A stretch of DNA of 64,000 bases from Providencia rustigianii DSM 4541 (GTDB lineage Bacteria > Pseudomonadota > Gammaproteobacteria > Enterobacterales > Enterobacteriaceae). The stretch is taken from the NCBI RefSeq assembly GCF_000156395.1, contig NZ_GG703817.1, forward strand, positions 891,395 through 955,394, written 5' to 3'. Numbering within the stretch: position 1 is the stretch's first letter; every line of letters starts with the position of its first letter. Shown one piece after another: positions 18,344 through 27,382 of this stretch. Both the position numbers and the translations under genes were made by a program. The notes beneath the pieces are model-generated. The model searched no databases, had not been told where the DNA came from, and saw only the letters and a program-made list of their open reading frames with translations.

Positions 18344-19073
18344 CCCAAAATAATTCGTGTTGCAGCTAGGCGGCTAGCAAGATAAGACCTAGGAGCATAC
18401 AAAAGTATGTGGCTAGGATTAGATTGTGCAGCTAACAACACTGCAGCGCGAAGTCTCTACGGGTACTCCCAAAATAATTCGTGTTGCAGCTAGGCGGCCA
18501 GCAAGATAAGACCTAGGAGCATACAAAAGTATGTGACTAGGATTAGATTGTGCAGCCAACAACGCTGCAGCGCGAAGTCTCTACGGGTACTCCCAAAATA
18601 ATTCGTGTTGCAGCTAGGCGGCTAGCAAGATAAGACCTAGGAGCATACAAAAGTATGTGACTAGGATTAGATTGTGCAGCCAACAACGCTGCAGCGCGAA
18701 GTCTCTACGGGTACTCCCAAAATAATTCGTGTTGCAGCTAGGCGGCTAGCAAGATAAGACCTAGGAGCATACAAAAGTATGTGACTAGGATTAGATTGTG
18801 CAGCCAACAACGCTGCAGCGCGAAGTCTCTACGGGTACTCCCAAAATAATTCGTGTTGCAGCTAGGCGGCTAGCAAGATAAGACCTAGGAGCATACAAAA
18901 GTATGTGACTAGGATTAGATTGTGCAGCCAACAACGCTGCAGCGCGAAGTCTCTACGGGTACTCCCAAAATAATTCGTGTTGCAGCTAGGCGGCTAGCAA
19001 GATAAGACCTAGGAGCATACAAAAGTATGTGACTAGGATTAGATTGTGCAGCCAACAACGCTGCAGCGCGAAG
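18344..19073. repeat. Tandem array of ERIC-like elements (124-bp period, about 5.9 copies)
   Basis: Units start with CCCAAAATAATTCGTG at 18344, 18468, 18592, 18716, 18840 and 18964, an exact 124-bp period; the sixth unit stops after about 110 bp, 14 bp before mdtG. Each unit is an imperfect palindrome: the ends TTCGTGTTGCAGC and GCTGCAGCGCGAA pair, and the core CATAC-AAAA-GTATG forms a hairpin. The core CCTAGGAGCATAC...GTGACTAGG and CAGCCAAC...GCAGC...ACGGGTA resemble the ERIC consensus. Units 3-6 look identical where compared; copy 1 differs at several bases and copy 2 at one or two. There are no unique spacers, so it is not a CRISPR array. Confidence 0.9.
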
Positions 19074-19087
19074 TATGAAGGGAGAGC

Positions 19088-20311
19088 ATGAAAAAAAACA
19101 CATATTGGATACGCAACCTATATGTCGTCTGGTTCGGCTGCTTTTTAACGGGTGCAGCCTTTAGCCTCATCATGCCGTTCCTTCCCCTTTATATCGAAGA
19201 GCTGGGCATTACTGACCACGCATCTCTTAGCCTGTGGACAGGTGCTGTTTTTAGTATCACTTTTTTATTCTCTGCCATTGCGGCGCCATTCTGGGGGCGT
19301 TTATCTGACCGTAAAGGTCGTAAGCTCATGCTATTACGCTCTGCACTCGGTATGGCGATTGTGATGGTTTTGATTGGTTTTGCCCAGAATATTTGGCAAC
19401 TCCTAGCATTGCGCGCTTTGCTAGGTTTATTAGGCGGATTTGTCCCTAATGCCAATGCATTAATCGCCACCCAAGTTCCTGTCAATAAAAGTGGTTGGGC
19501 AATGGGGATATTGGCAACAGGTGCGGTAAGTGGTGCTCTTATCGGCCCTTTAATTGGTGGATTACTCGCTGACCAATATGGCTTGCGCCCTGTGTTTTTT
19601 ATCACCGCCAGCGTATTGTTTATCTGCTTTTTCGTTACCCTATTCTATGTTCGCGAACGCTTTACCCCAGTATCTCGTAAAGATGCATTAACGGGAAAAC
19701 AAGTATTTGCTTCATTACGTAATAAAAATCTCGTGATCAGCCTCTTTTTTACCACCATGATTATTCAGGCGTCGATTGGTTCAATCAATCCAGTACTCAC
19801 TCTATACGTTAGAGAGCTTGCCGAATCCCATGATAACCTTGCGCTTATTAGTGGGATCATTGCCTCAGTTCCTGGTGTCGCCGCATTAATTAGCGCGCCA
19901 TTATTAGGGAAGTTAAGTGACCGAATAGGTCCAGACCGAGTATTACTCGCGGTACTGGCCGCCTCCATTTTTGTCCTATTTCCTATGGGATTGGTCAGTA
20001 ACTACTGGGAATTAGGGGCATTACGTTTTGTACTCGGCGCTCTTAATGCGGCACTCTTGCCCGCAGTACAAATCTTAATTATTTATAATATATCCCACCA
20101 AGTCACTGGGCGGATATTCAGTTATAACCAAGCTCTACGGGATGTAGGAAATGTAACCGGACCATTAATGGGATCATTTGTTGCTGCAACCTATGGATTT
20201 AGAGCCGTATTTTTCTTTACGGCAGCCTTAGTTCTTTTCAATTTTATTTACTCTTGGATAGTCATAAAAAGGCAGTCGGATGGGCTTAGAGCAACCCCAT
20301 CTGAAGAGTAG
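19088..20311 (+). CDS. mdtG: MFS multidrug efflux protein MdtG
   Basis: Inner-membrane proton-driven efflux pump of the major facilitator superfamily, linked in E. coli to fosfomycin and deoxycholate resistance. It has 407 residues and about 12 membrane helices. Conserved stretches shared with E. coli MdtG include FLTGAAFSL, the MFS motif A region [10 protein letters not shown] and [25 protein letters not shown] precedes the ATG immediately after the ERIC-like array, so any upstream promoter must lie within or beyond the repeats. Confidence 0.93.
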   Translation: MKKNTYWIRNLYVVWFGCFLTGAAFSLIMPFLPLYIEELGITDHASLSLWTGAVFSITFLFSAIAAPFWGRLSDRKGRKLMLLRSALGMAIVMVLIGFAQNIWQLLALRALLGLLGGFVPNANALIATQVPVNKSGWAMGILATGAVSGALIGPLIGGLLADQYGLRPVFFITASVLFICFFVTLFYVRERFTPVSRKDALTGKQVFASLRNKNLVISLFFTTMIIQASIGSINPVLTLYVRELAESHDNLALISGIIASVPGVAALISAPLLGKLSDRIGPDRVLLAVLAASIFVLFPMGLVSNYWELGALRFVLGALNAALLPAVQILIIYNISHQVTGRIFSYNQALRDVGNVTGPLMGSFVAATYGFRAVFFFTAALVLFNFIYSWIVIKRQSDGLRATPSEE

Positions 20312-20689
20312 CGATTAAGTATGATCCCCATGCATAAACATAACTTTTTATTATCTTTTAAACGAAAAGTTTATAACCCACAAAAGACCTTTATAACTCC
20401 ATGTTTTTAATTAACTTAATCGATTCAGAAAACATTCTTTTAATGTCAATCAAAATCCGTTATTCTTCCCAACCTTATAGTAAGAAATGAGAGTTACATC
20501 GAATATTCATCTTAAAAGTAACTTTTTTACAATAAATTCATTCTGCTTATAAGCCATTTTATAATAATGTATGCCGAAAATATGTTTGCAACACTGCATT
20601 AACATATCAAAACAATAGTACTTGAGCTTTCTACTCGATGTACACAATCAGGCACAACCTCACAAGACAACATGTATTGGAGTTTACAC
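20312..20689. other. Noncoding region between mdtG and POT transporter gene
   Basis: AT-rich, no ORF or hairpin terminator recognised. It presumably carries the promoter and a long leader for the transporter gene. Confidence 0.5.
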
Positions 20690-22222
20690 ATGAGTCATTC
20701 TGCGACTAAAACTAAAACCTTTTTCGGGCATCCTTACCCGCTAAGTTCGCTTTTCCTCACAGAAATGTGGGAACGTTTTTCTTTCTATGGCGTTCGTCCC
20801 CTTCTGATCCTGTTTATGAGCGCAGCCTTATTACAAGGTGGTATGGGGCTTCCGATTGATCAAGCCTCCGCTATTGTCGGTATCTTTGCTGGTGGTGTTT
20901 ATATCACTTCATTACCGGGTGGCTGGTTAGCCGATAACTGGCTAGGCCAACGCCGCGCAGTTTGGTATGGCTCACTGATCATTGCATTCGGTCATTTATC
21001 CATCGCTTTATCTGCCGTATTTACCAATACCTTCTTCTTCGTTGGTTTATTACTGATTGTATTAGGTACAGGTCTGTTTAAAACCTGTATCACCGTGATG
21101 GTAGGAACTCTATATAAGAAAGAAGATACTCGTCGTGATGGCGGTTTCTCGCTGTTCTACATGGGTATCAATATGGGCTCATTTATTGCCCCATTAATTA
21201 TTGGTCCACTCCATGAAAAATACGGCTGGCACTTAGGTTTCGGTTTAGGTGGCCTAGGTATGGTTATCGCCCTACTAATTTTCCGTTTCTATGCCATTCC
21301 ACAAATGCGTCGTTATGATAAAGAAGTGGGTTTAGACTCCACATGGAATCACCCTACTGTACAGCGTAAAAATGTGGGTAAATGGGTAACACTTGCGTTG
21401 GCTGCACTGGCGGTTCTTGTCACGTTAATCACTAACGGAACCATCCCGTTCAACCCAACCGTCATCGCCAAAAGCTCGGCATACATCATTTCAACATGTG
21501 TGGGTATCTACTTTATCTTTATGTTCTTCTGCGCAGGTTTAAACAGTAGTGAGCGCTCCCGCTTACTGGCTTGTTTAATTCTGTTAGTAGCAGCTGCTTT
21601 CTTCTGGTCCGCATTTGAGCAAAAACCAACCTCATTCAATATCTTTGCCCGTGATTATACTGATCGTCAATGGGGTGATTTTGAAATCCCTACGATTTGG
21701 TTCCAGTCAATAAACGCCTTGTTTATCATTCTATTAGCACCAATCTTTAGCTGGTTCTGGCCTTCATTAGCCAAGCGCAATATGAATCCAAGCAGCATGA
21801 CCAAATTCGTTATTGGTATTCTGTTCGCCGCGGGTGGTTTCGCTATTATGATGGTTGCTGCAAACCAAGTACTGGCAACTCAATCTGGTGTTTCTCCATT
21901 CTGGTTAGTGGGCAGTATCTTATTACTGACGTTAGGTGAGCTCTGCTTAAGCCCTATCGGATTGGCAACCATGACTTTACTCGCACCACAGAAAATGCGC
22001 GGTCAGGTTATGGGATTATGGTTCTGTGCAAGCGCACTTGGTAACTTAGCCGCGGGGATCATGGGCGGAAATATCCGTAAAGACCAATTAGATTCAATGC
22101 CTGATTTATTCTCTCACGTCTCTATTGCTCTTGTTATCTGTGCTATTGTGCTAGCCGCTCTGATTATCCCTGTCAGAAAAATGCTACAGAATGCAGATAA
22201 AAACGACGCTAAAGCGAAGTAA
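20690..22222 (+). CDS. POT (PTR2) family proton-dependent oligopeptide transporter
   Basis: Inner-membrane proton/di- or tripeptide symporter. It has 510 residues and about 14 hydrophobic segments. The POT hallmark ExxERF is present in LTEMWERFSFYG near residue 30, with RRDGGFSLFYMGINMGS (PTR2 signature) about a third of the way in, and the EQ-containing segment WSAFEQKPTSFN. ATG 20690 is favoured by TTGGAG upstream; an in-frame ATG at 20672 is less well placed. It is not a close match to E. coli DtpA or DtpB, so no symbol is given. Confidence 0.9.
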   Translation: MSHSATKTKTFFGHPYPLSSLFLTEMWERFSFYGVRPLLILFMSAALLQGGMGLPIDQASAIVGIFAGGVYITSLPGGWLADNWLGQRRAVWYGSLIIAFGHLSIALSAVFTNTFFFVGLLLIVLGTGLFKTCITVMVGTLYKKEDTRRDGGFSLFYMGINMGSFIAPLIIGPLHEKYGWHLGFGLGGLGMVIALLIFRFYAIPQMRRYDKEVGLDSTWNHPTVQRKNVGKWVTLALAALAVLVTLITNGTIPFNPTVIAKSSAYIISTCVGIYFIFMFFCAGLNSSERSRLLACLILLVAAAFFWSAFEQKPTSFNIFARDYTDRQWGDFEIPTIWFQSINALFIILLAPIFSWFWPSLAKRNMNPSSMTKFVIGILFAAGGFAIMMVAANQVLATQSGVSPFWLVGSILLLTLGELCLSPIGLATMTLLAPQKMRGQVMGLWFCASALGNLAAGIMGGNIRKDQLDSMPDLFSHVSIALVICAIVLAALIIPVRKMLQNADKNDAKAK

Positions 22223-22356
22223 TTAACGCAAAATTGCTCGGCTCAATAAGTGATTAAAAATTATTGAGCCGACACTCCTCTTGGTTTAAATTCCCGCTAT
22301 ACTCATCCTCAATTTTTATCAAACCTCACTCAAAGACCTAACAAGGATTTCTCGCC

Positions 22357-23148
22357 ATGAAAACGCTTTCTATTCCGATTTATTATGTCGATGCATTTAC
22401 TGATAGGCTATTTCACGGTAATCCTGCTGCGGTGGTTTTATTGGATGAATGGCTTCCTGATGAAAGGTTAATTGCAATTGCTGCAGAAATTAACTTGCCA
22501 GAAACGGCTTTTTTGGTGGATGAGCATATTCGTTGGTTTACACCGGTTGTTGAAGTTAAGTTATGTGGACATGCGACCTTAGCCGCAGCATTTATTTTAA
22601 ATAAATTCAAAGGGCACCCAACTAACCCCATCATATTTCAATCCCTATCCGGTGAGCTCACTGTTCATAAACATCAAGATAGTTTTACACTCGACTTCCC
22701 CATTTTAGAAAGCCAACGTGTTGATTTGGTAGATTATCCACAATTATCGACAATCCTGAATACACCTATTTCTGAATTGTGGATAGCCAAAGATCGCTAT
22801 CTCTGCTTTGTCGACTCACCCGAACAAGTTCAAGATTGCCAACCTAATATGGCTCAACTTGCACAGCTTCCATTACCCGGCCTGACGATCACTGCCAAAA
22901 ATCATGATGACCAAGCTGACTTTGTTTCTCGTTATTTTGCCCCCGCAAAAGGGGTGAATGAGGATCCGGTGACAGGGACATCCCACTGTGCTATCGCACC
23001 AATTTGGGCTAAACGATTACAAAAAAATGCATTAATTGGTCACCAAATTTCTGCACGAGGTGGAAAAATAGACTGTCTGGTTGACCAAAGTCGCGTCAAA
23101 TTGACGGGAAAAGCAACACTCTTTTTAGCCGGAACGATTCACGTTTGA
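22357..23148 (+). CDS. PhzF family isomerase-like protein
   Basis: A 263-residue member of the PhzF/diaminopimelate-epimerase-like fold. Family motifs are FTDRLFHGNPAAVV, the catalytic-Glu region NLPETAFL, and CGHATLAAAF, and near the C-terminus GVNEDPVTGTSHCA and ARGGKI. Homologues such as E. coli YddE have no assigned in vivo substrate, so phenazine synthesis should not be inferred. It is followed by a thioesterase gene after 140 bp. Confidence 0.9.
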   Translation: MKTLSIPIYYVDAFTDRLFHGNPAAVVLLDEWLPDERLIAIAAEINLPETAFLVDEHIRWFTPVVEVKLCGHATLAAAFILNKFKGHPTNPIIFQSLSGELTVHKHQDSFTLDFPILESQRVDLVDYPQLSTILNTPISELWIAKDRYLCFVDSPEQVQDCQPNMAQLAQLPLPGLTITAKNHDDQADFVSRYFAPAKGVNEDPVTGTSHCAIAPIWAKRLQKNALIGHQISARGGKIDCLVDQSRVKLTGKATLFLAGTIHV

Positions 23149-23288
23149 TTAATTACTGTATTTATTTGTGATCAAGATTACACTTATTCGCAACATTAAT
23201 AATATGTGCATTAATGTTCCGGTAAGTAATTATTTTTACTGATTCAAGTTTTTAAATAGTGATAATTCAAAGAAAGTAAGGTTTAAAT

Positions 23289-23696
23289 ATGAGTTCTGAC
23301 GTTGATGATGTCATCAAGCAAAAAATTGAACAATCTGTAACCCACGTATCTAAAGTTGTATTTCCAACCACCACAAACCACCACAGCACTTTATTTGGTG
23401 GGACTGCATTAGCATGGATGGATGAAGTTTCCTTTATTACTGCGACACGTTTTTGTCGTAAAAGACTCGTGACGGTTTCTACAGAAAAAATCAATTTTAC
23501 GCATCCGATTCCATCAGGCACCATTGTTGAATTAGTGGGTGAAGTTATTCGAGTAGGCAGAACTAGCCTTACTGTTAATGTTTCTATCTTTTTAGAAGAT
23601 ATGTATGCCGAAGGGCGTGAAGAAGTGATTCACGGACAATTCAATTTTGTCGCTATCGATGATAATGGTAAGCCAACCCCGTTATTTGAGCAGTAA
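23289..23696 (+). CDS. Acyl-CoA thioesterase, hotdog fold (YciA/BACH-like)
   Basis: A 135-residue single hotdog domain hydrolysing acyl-CoA thioesters. The family pattern HHSTLFGGTALAWMDEVS, with the catalytic Asp/Glu helix, followed by FTHPIPSGTIVELVGEV and GRTSLTVNV supports an acyl-CoA hydrolase of the YciA type. The substrate range cannot be told from sequence. GAAAGTAAGG lies upstream of the ATG. Confidence 0.88.
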   Translation: MSSDVDDVIKQKIEQSVTHVSKVVFPTTTNHHSTLFGGTALAWMDEVSFITATRFCRKRLVTVSTEKINFTHPIPSGTIVELVGEVIRVGRTSLTVNVSIFLEDMYAEGREEVIHGQFNFVAIDDNGKPTPLFEQ

Positions 23697-23744
23697 AATT
23701 TTTCCCTCCATTTGCCTATAAACTATCTAGTTAGGTAAAATAAA

Positions 23745-23780
23745 AATATGCGCCCAATTATCCAACATTGAGCGCATATT
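23745..23780 (-). terminator. Terminator of the permease gene
   Basis: 9-bp stem AATATGCGC / GCGCATATT with a T5 tail on the minus strand, just after the permease stop. Confidence 0.8.
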
Positions 23781-23800
23781 ATCGTTTTATTTCTCACAAA

Positions 23801-25129
23801 TTAGGCAAACGCTAAGAATGGCGAGATGCACAATAAAATTCCAGTGAAAATAATCAAATATAAAGAGATGCCTTTATATTTGTGTAACATTGGCACTTTA
23901 TACACCAAGTAAGCGGGAATTAAACAACCAACCATACCAAAAATTGGGCTACAAATTGATGTAAAACTGAGAACGGGTGCGTTAAGAATAATCGCCCCCC
24001 AAGCCAGTAGCACGGCAAATACCATGATACCGTTTTTTACCCATGTCTCATTAATACGCTCAACTGGCATCATGCGCTGAAGAATGTTCATCACAATCCC
24101 TTGAGTAGCTTCACGGAAGCCTAAGTAAACCCCAAAGAATGCCGTCATGACTGCAAAAATATTCAGCATTACGCTAACAACCGTAACCCATCCACCAGGG
24201 AAGAATTTTGCAGCGATAGCCAAAGCTGAAATATTCTGCTCATAAGCTTTCACTGCCTCTTCATGCCCCATTGCTAGCGTGAAGGAAACTGCATAGAAAA
24301 ATACCGTGCAAAATAGAATAACAAACGCAATATTCATTGCTCGCAACGCTTTATAACGCGCAACTTCACGATTCACATTTTGGCTACGAAATGAAATAAC
24401 CATTGGACTCAAGGTTTGAATAAACAAAATTGAGGTTAATGTAAAAGGCAGTGTAATAATTGCTTCCTTGAACAAACGTCCAACTGGCGGTAACGACCCC
24501 GCATTATAAAGATGCCACATTCCGACCATGGAAATCCCCAGAGCCGCGACGACAAATAATTTGGTTAGAACCATAAAACTGGATAGTTTAAATAGTAACT
24601 TTTCCCCACGAGAAGAAATGGCAACCAAAATGCAAATTAAAACTAATCCATACCAAGGGCTATCCGATAATAATCCCTCAGTGACACCGAAAGTTTGAAA
24701 ATAAGAGGCACTATCATTGGTAATTGCAGTGGAATAAACAAACATCCAAATCACTAGCATGACAAAATAAAGAGCCCCTAAAAGCATTCCCCAGTTTTTA
24801 CCTAAATACCCACTGATCACACTAGGGTAGTCTTTACATTCTGGAGACTCAGCCAACGTATTAATAAATAGTCGCTGAAATAAATACATTGCAGGATAAC
24901 CGACAACAGAAGAGAGCAAGAAAACCCACAGTCCCATTAGCCCAACCTGTACAGGAAGAAATACAATACCAGCACCAATAGCCATACCGATACTCATGAT
25001 CACCCAACCTACATCCGTACCATCAAACTTCGTTGCCACACGCCATTGTTCGTCAGTCATTCCTGCTCGTGATGCTGCGGTAGAGCCTTTTTTGTCGTTA
25101 AGATTATCTATCGTAGGAATCGTTGCCAT
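23801..25129 (-). CDS. dlsT: HAAAP-family amino acid permease, YhaO (DlsT/CyuP)
   Basis: Inner-membrane amino acid/proton or sodium symporter of 442 residues with about 11 hydrophobic segments. It is very similar to E. coli YhaO along its length, for example DVGWVIMSIGMAIGAG, ESPECKDYPSVISGYLGKN and SFTSICSPIFGMVGC. YhaO has been described as a serine transporter (DlsT) and as a cysteine importer (CyuP). In E. coli it is partnered with yhaM/cyuA; no such gene is adjacent here, so this copy stands alone. Confidence 0.9.
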   Translation of the reverse strand: MATIPTIDNLNDKKGSTAASRAGMTDEQWRVATKFDGTDVGWVIMSIGMAIGAGIVFLPVQVGLMGLWVFLLSSVVGYPAMYLFQRLFINTLAESPECKDYPSVISGYLGKNWGMLLGALYFVMLVIWMFVYSTAITNDSASYFQTFGVTEGLLSDSPWYGLVLICILVAISSRGEKLLFKLSSFMVLTKLFVVAALGISMVGMWHLYNAGSLPPVGRLFKEAIITLPFTLTSILFIQTLSPMVISFRSQNVNREVARYKALRAMNIAFVILFCTVFFYAVSFTLAMGHEEAVKAYEQNISALAIAAKFFPGGWVTVVSVMLNIFAVMTAFFGVYLGFREATQGIVMNILQRMMPVERINETWVKNGIMVFAVLLAWGAIILNAPVLSFTSICSPIFGMVGCLIPAYLVYKVPMLHKYKGISLYLIIFTGILLCISPFLAFA

Positions 25130-25874
25130 AATTACTCACTTAATATTGTTGAACGCCTTAATGATAAAATTTATTGTTTTAGATGCGATTTAAGTGGTTA
25201 TTTATTTCAATAACCTTAGTTATTTGCAGGCTATTATCATGAAGTCATCATAGAGGAAATACAGGAGAAAGATTATCTCTTTATTAGCCTATAAAACCCC
25301 ACATTTAGAGAAAGTTTTTCTATTAAAAGAGCATTAAGATGGAAATATCTCTATCCAACGACATAAATAACGCCCAAGAAGAGTTTATCTTAAAAATTAG
25401 CGCAACCATTTGATTTATAATATATAAATAATTTAAATCCCTAAAAATCCTTATTAACAATTCCAACAATTGATTATTTATTTCGTGCTAAACATCACAA
25501 GAAAGCATAATTTCAAGCACAGTCATTACTAATAATTCTGTATTTTGTTCTAAATTTGTGAATTTTTGAAATTATTCACTACCTGTATTTTATATATAAT
25601 ATTTAATTCCCACGTTTTCATCTCAAGGCAAGTCGAAATCTATCCGATTAATCTAATTTATTAAAATTAAATTTGTTGTTATGTTATGTCGACAAGATTA
25701 GTGGTTTTTATAACATCCATAAAATGTGTAACTCACTCAAATGATTTGTATTTTTGGCAAGAGATTGATATTTGCTCGATATGACAGTAGAGTATCTTTA
25801 TTCTTTAAGGGTTATAAAAAGTCATTACTTTTTCAATAATGCTATTTCTAGCTTATCTTGAAATAGGGATATTC
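25130..25874. other. Long AT-rich intergenic region
   Basis: About 745 bp without a supportable ORF between dlsT and the Sel1 gene. A GTGAAT-N10-ATTCAC inverted repeat (25558-25579) is the clearest structure; it has CRP-like arms but wrong spacing. Several ATA-rich tracts suggest bent or H-NS-bound DNA, but this is only an impression. Confidence 0.45.
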
Positions 25875-26471
25875 ATGGCCAACTTAAGACGAAAAAAAAC
25901 CATGTTGCGGATAATCACATTTATATTTCTCTTTTTTTTCTCCATTAATTTAACTCTTGCTGCTGTACCACCAGAAACGATTAAACTTGTGGAGCAACAA
26001 GCTCAAAAAGGTGATTTAAAAGCTCAAGTCATGTTGGGAATTGGCTATTATTTAGGAAATGAAATTAAGCAAGATTATCCTAAAGCAAAAAAATGGCTAA
26101 CCATGGCAGCAAACAAAGGTAATGCAGATGCCCAACTATTTTTGGGAGATATGTACCTTAATGGTAACGGGGTTGAAGCCAATTTTGAAACTGCCTATGG
26201 ATGGATTGAAAAGTCTGCCAGCAAAGGTAATGTTGAAGCCATGAATTATATGGGACAATTCTACTACCAAGGTGTTGGTGTTAAGCAAAACTATATTGTC
26301 GCCTTTGAATGGTTCCAAAAAGCCGCTGAAAAAAAATTCCCTCCCGCTCAATATCAAGTTGGGAAAATGCTCCAAAATGGGGAAGGAACAGACTTTAATG
26401 AAAAGCTAGGTACTGAGTATATAGAAAAGGCCTGCAAGGGTGGACTAAAAGACGTTTGTTCGAAAAAATAA
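25875..26471 (+). CDS. Secreted Sel1-repeat protein
   Basis: A 198-residue exported protein with about four tandem Sel1-like (SLR) repeats, each of the form AxxGxxxAQxxLGxxYxxGxGVxxxxxxAxxW. A signal peptide (MANLRRKKT..., hydrophobic FIFLFFFSINLTLAA) points to the periplasm. AGGGA before ATG 25875 favours this start over ATG 25902 or 25839. Sel1 proteins usually act as protein-binding scaffolds; the partner is unknown. Confidence 0.85.
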   Translation: MANLRRKKTMLRIITFIFLFFFSINLTLAAVPPETIKLVEQQAQKGDLKAQVMLGIGYYLGNEIKQDYPKAKKWLTMAANKGNADAQLFLGDMYLNGNGVEANFETAYGWIEKSASKGNVEAMNYMGQFYYQGVGVKQNYIVAFEWFQKAAEKKFPPAQYQVGKMLQNGEGTDFNEKLGTEYIEKACKGGLKDVCSKK

Positions 26472-26677
26472 TCCCTTTATTTTATTCTGATAAACGATAA
26501 CTTCTGAGTATAAAGTTATCGTTTATACTTCACATATTCCCTTTTGAAATCATCAATAGCGTATTCTCGCTCACATTATTTGGCTCAAAAATTCTCTACT
26601 ATTAATTTATTAACAATCAATTTAAAAACTGATTGAAATGAACTAAACTTATAATATAAAAGAAAAAAGGAGAAATT

Positions 26678-27115
26678 ATGTACAATACAATTTTAGTTCC
26701 TATTGATGTTACCGAAGACGCGCTCACTCAAATGTTAGTTCCTCATGTTAACGCGATGCAAAAAATGAATAATGCCACAGTGCATTTTCTTGCCGTTACA
26801 GCCCCTATTTCAAATTATCTACGCTATGGCGGCACCATTTTGCCAAGTGATTTTCCGGATGATCAAAAACAGATTGAAATTATCCTTAATGAATTAAACG
26901 AGAAAATTAAGTTATTTTCTGTTCCTGCGGATAAAGTGCAAGCAACGGCAACTATCGGCTCCGTTAAAGATGAAATTTTAGCCATGGCAGAAGACATTAA
27001 AGCAGATGTGATTCTTCTTGGCTCTCGTCGACCAAGTATGTCGACTTATTTACTTGGATCGAACGCAGCCTCTGTAGTTCGCTATGCTAAAACCAGTGTT
27101 TTTGTAGTGCGTTAA
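26678..27115 (+). CDS. uspF: Universal stress protein UspF
   Basis: A 145-residue cytoplasmic Usp-fold nucleotide-binding protein. The UspF/UspG-type ATP-binding signature is present (LGSRRPSMSTYLLGSNAASVVRYA near the C-terminus, G-2x-G-9x-G(S)-like), and the N-terminus starts TILVPIDV. It resembles E. coli UspF. AAAAGGAGAAATT gives a strong ribosome site. It is monocistronic. Confidence 0.88.
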   Translation: MYNTILVPIDVTEDALTQMLVPHVNAMQKMNNATVHFLAVTAPISNYLRYGGTILPSDFPDDQKQIEIILNELNEKIKLFSVPADKVQATATIGSVKDEILAMAEDIKADVILLGSRRPSMSTYLLGSNAASVVRYAKTSVFVVR

Positions 27116-27205
27116 TTTGTTTTTTAAGTTTTTTACAAAACAAAAACCCTATTTAACATCTACAATGTTTACCTTAAATTTTTGTTACATTAAAAGGTAA
27201 AACCA

Positions 27206-27305
27206 TACAATTTATAACCCCTAATCACCAATTTTTAAGGTAAATTAGAGGCTCATAAACATTTTCGTGAATTTTCACACCCTGCTCTTCTGGGCAGGGT
27301 TTTTT
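27206..27305 (+). ncRNA. Candidate small RNA between uspF and agp
   Basis: A possible promoter TTGTTA (27182-27187), 18-bp spacer, TACAAT (27206-27211) precedes about 90 nt ending in a strong terminator, ACCCTGC / GCAGGGT at 27279-27300 followed by T5. The terminator is 160 nt past uspF, too far to be its obvious own. No match to a known small RNA was recognised. Confidence 0.35.
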
Positions 27306-27324
27306 ACCCCTACTCAAACATAAA

Positions 27325-27347
27325 ATAGCCCACATACAGTGAGCTAT
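27325..27347 (-). terminator. agp terminator
   Basis: 9-bp stem ATAGCCCAC / GTGAGCTAT (one mismatch or wobble) with a short T-tail on the minus strand, 36 bp past the agp stop. Confidence 0.65.
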
Positions 27348-27382
27348 CTACTTTGAAGTTAAATTTTCAGCCTAAATAACGA

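Noticed and set aside
18344..19073. Possible CRISPR array or coding ORFs within the 124-bp repeats
   Set aside because: Copies are directly adjacent, with no unique spacers, and are palindromic ERIC-like units; the 62-residue minus-strand ORF at 18915-19103 merely crosses a repeat.
19189..19605. 138-residue minus-strand ORF
   Set aside because: Antisense to mdtG; its composition is what the reverse of a hydrophobic transporter gives.
25558..25579. CRP site GTGAAT-N10-ATTCAC
   Set aside because: CRP needs TGTGA-N6-TCACA; the spacing and arms here do not fit, so it was kept only as an inverted repeat.
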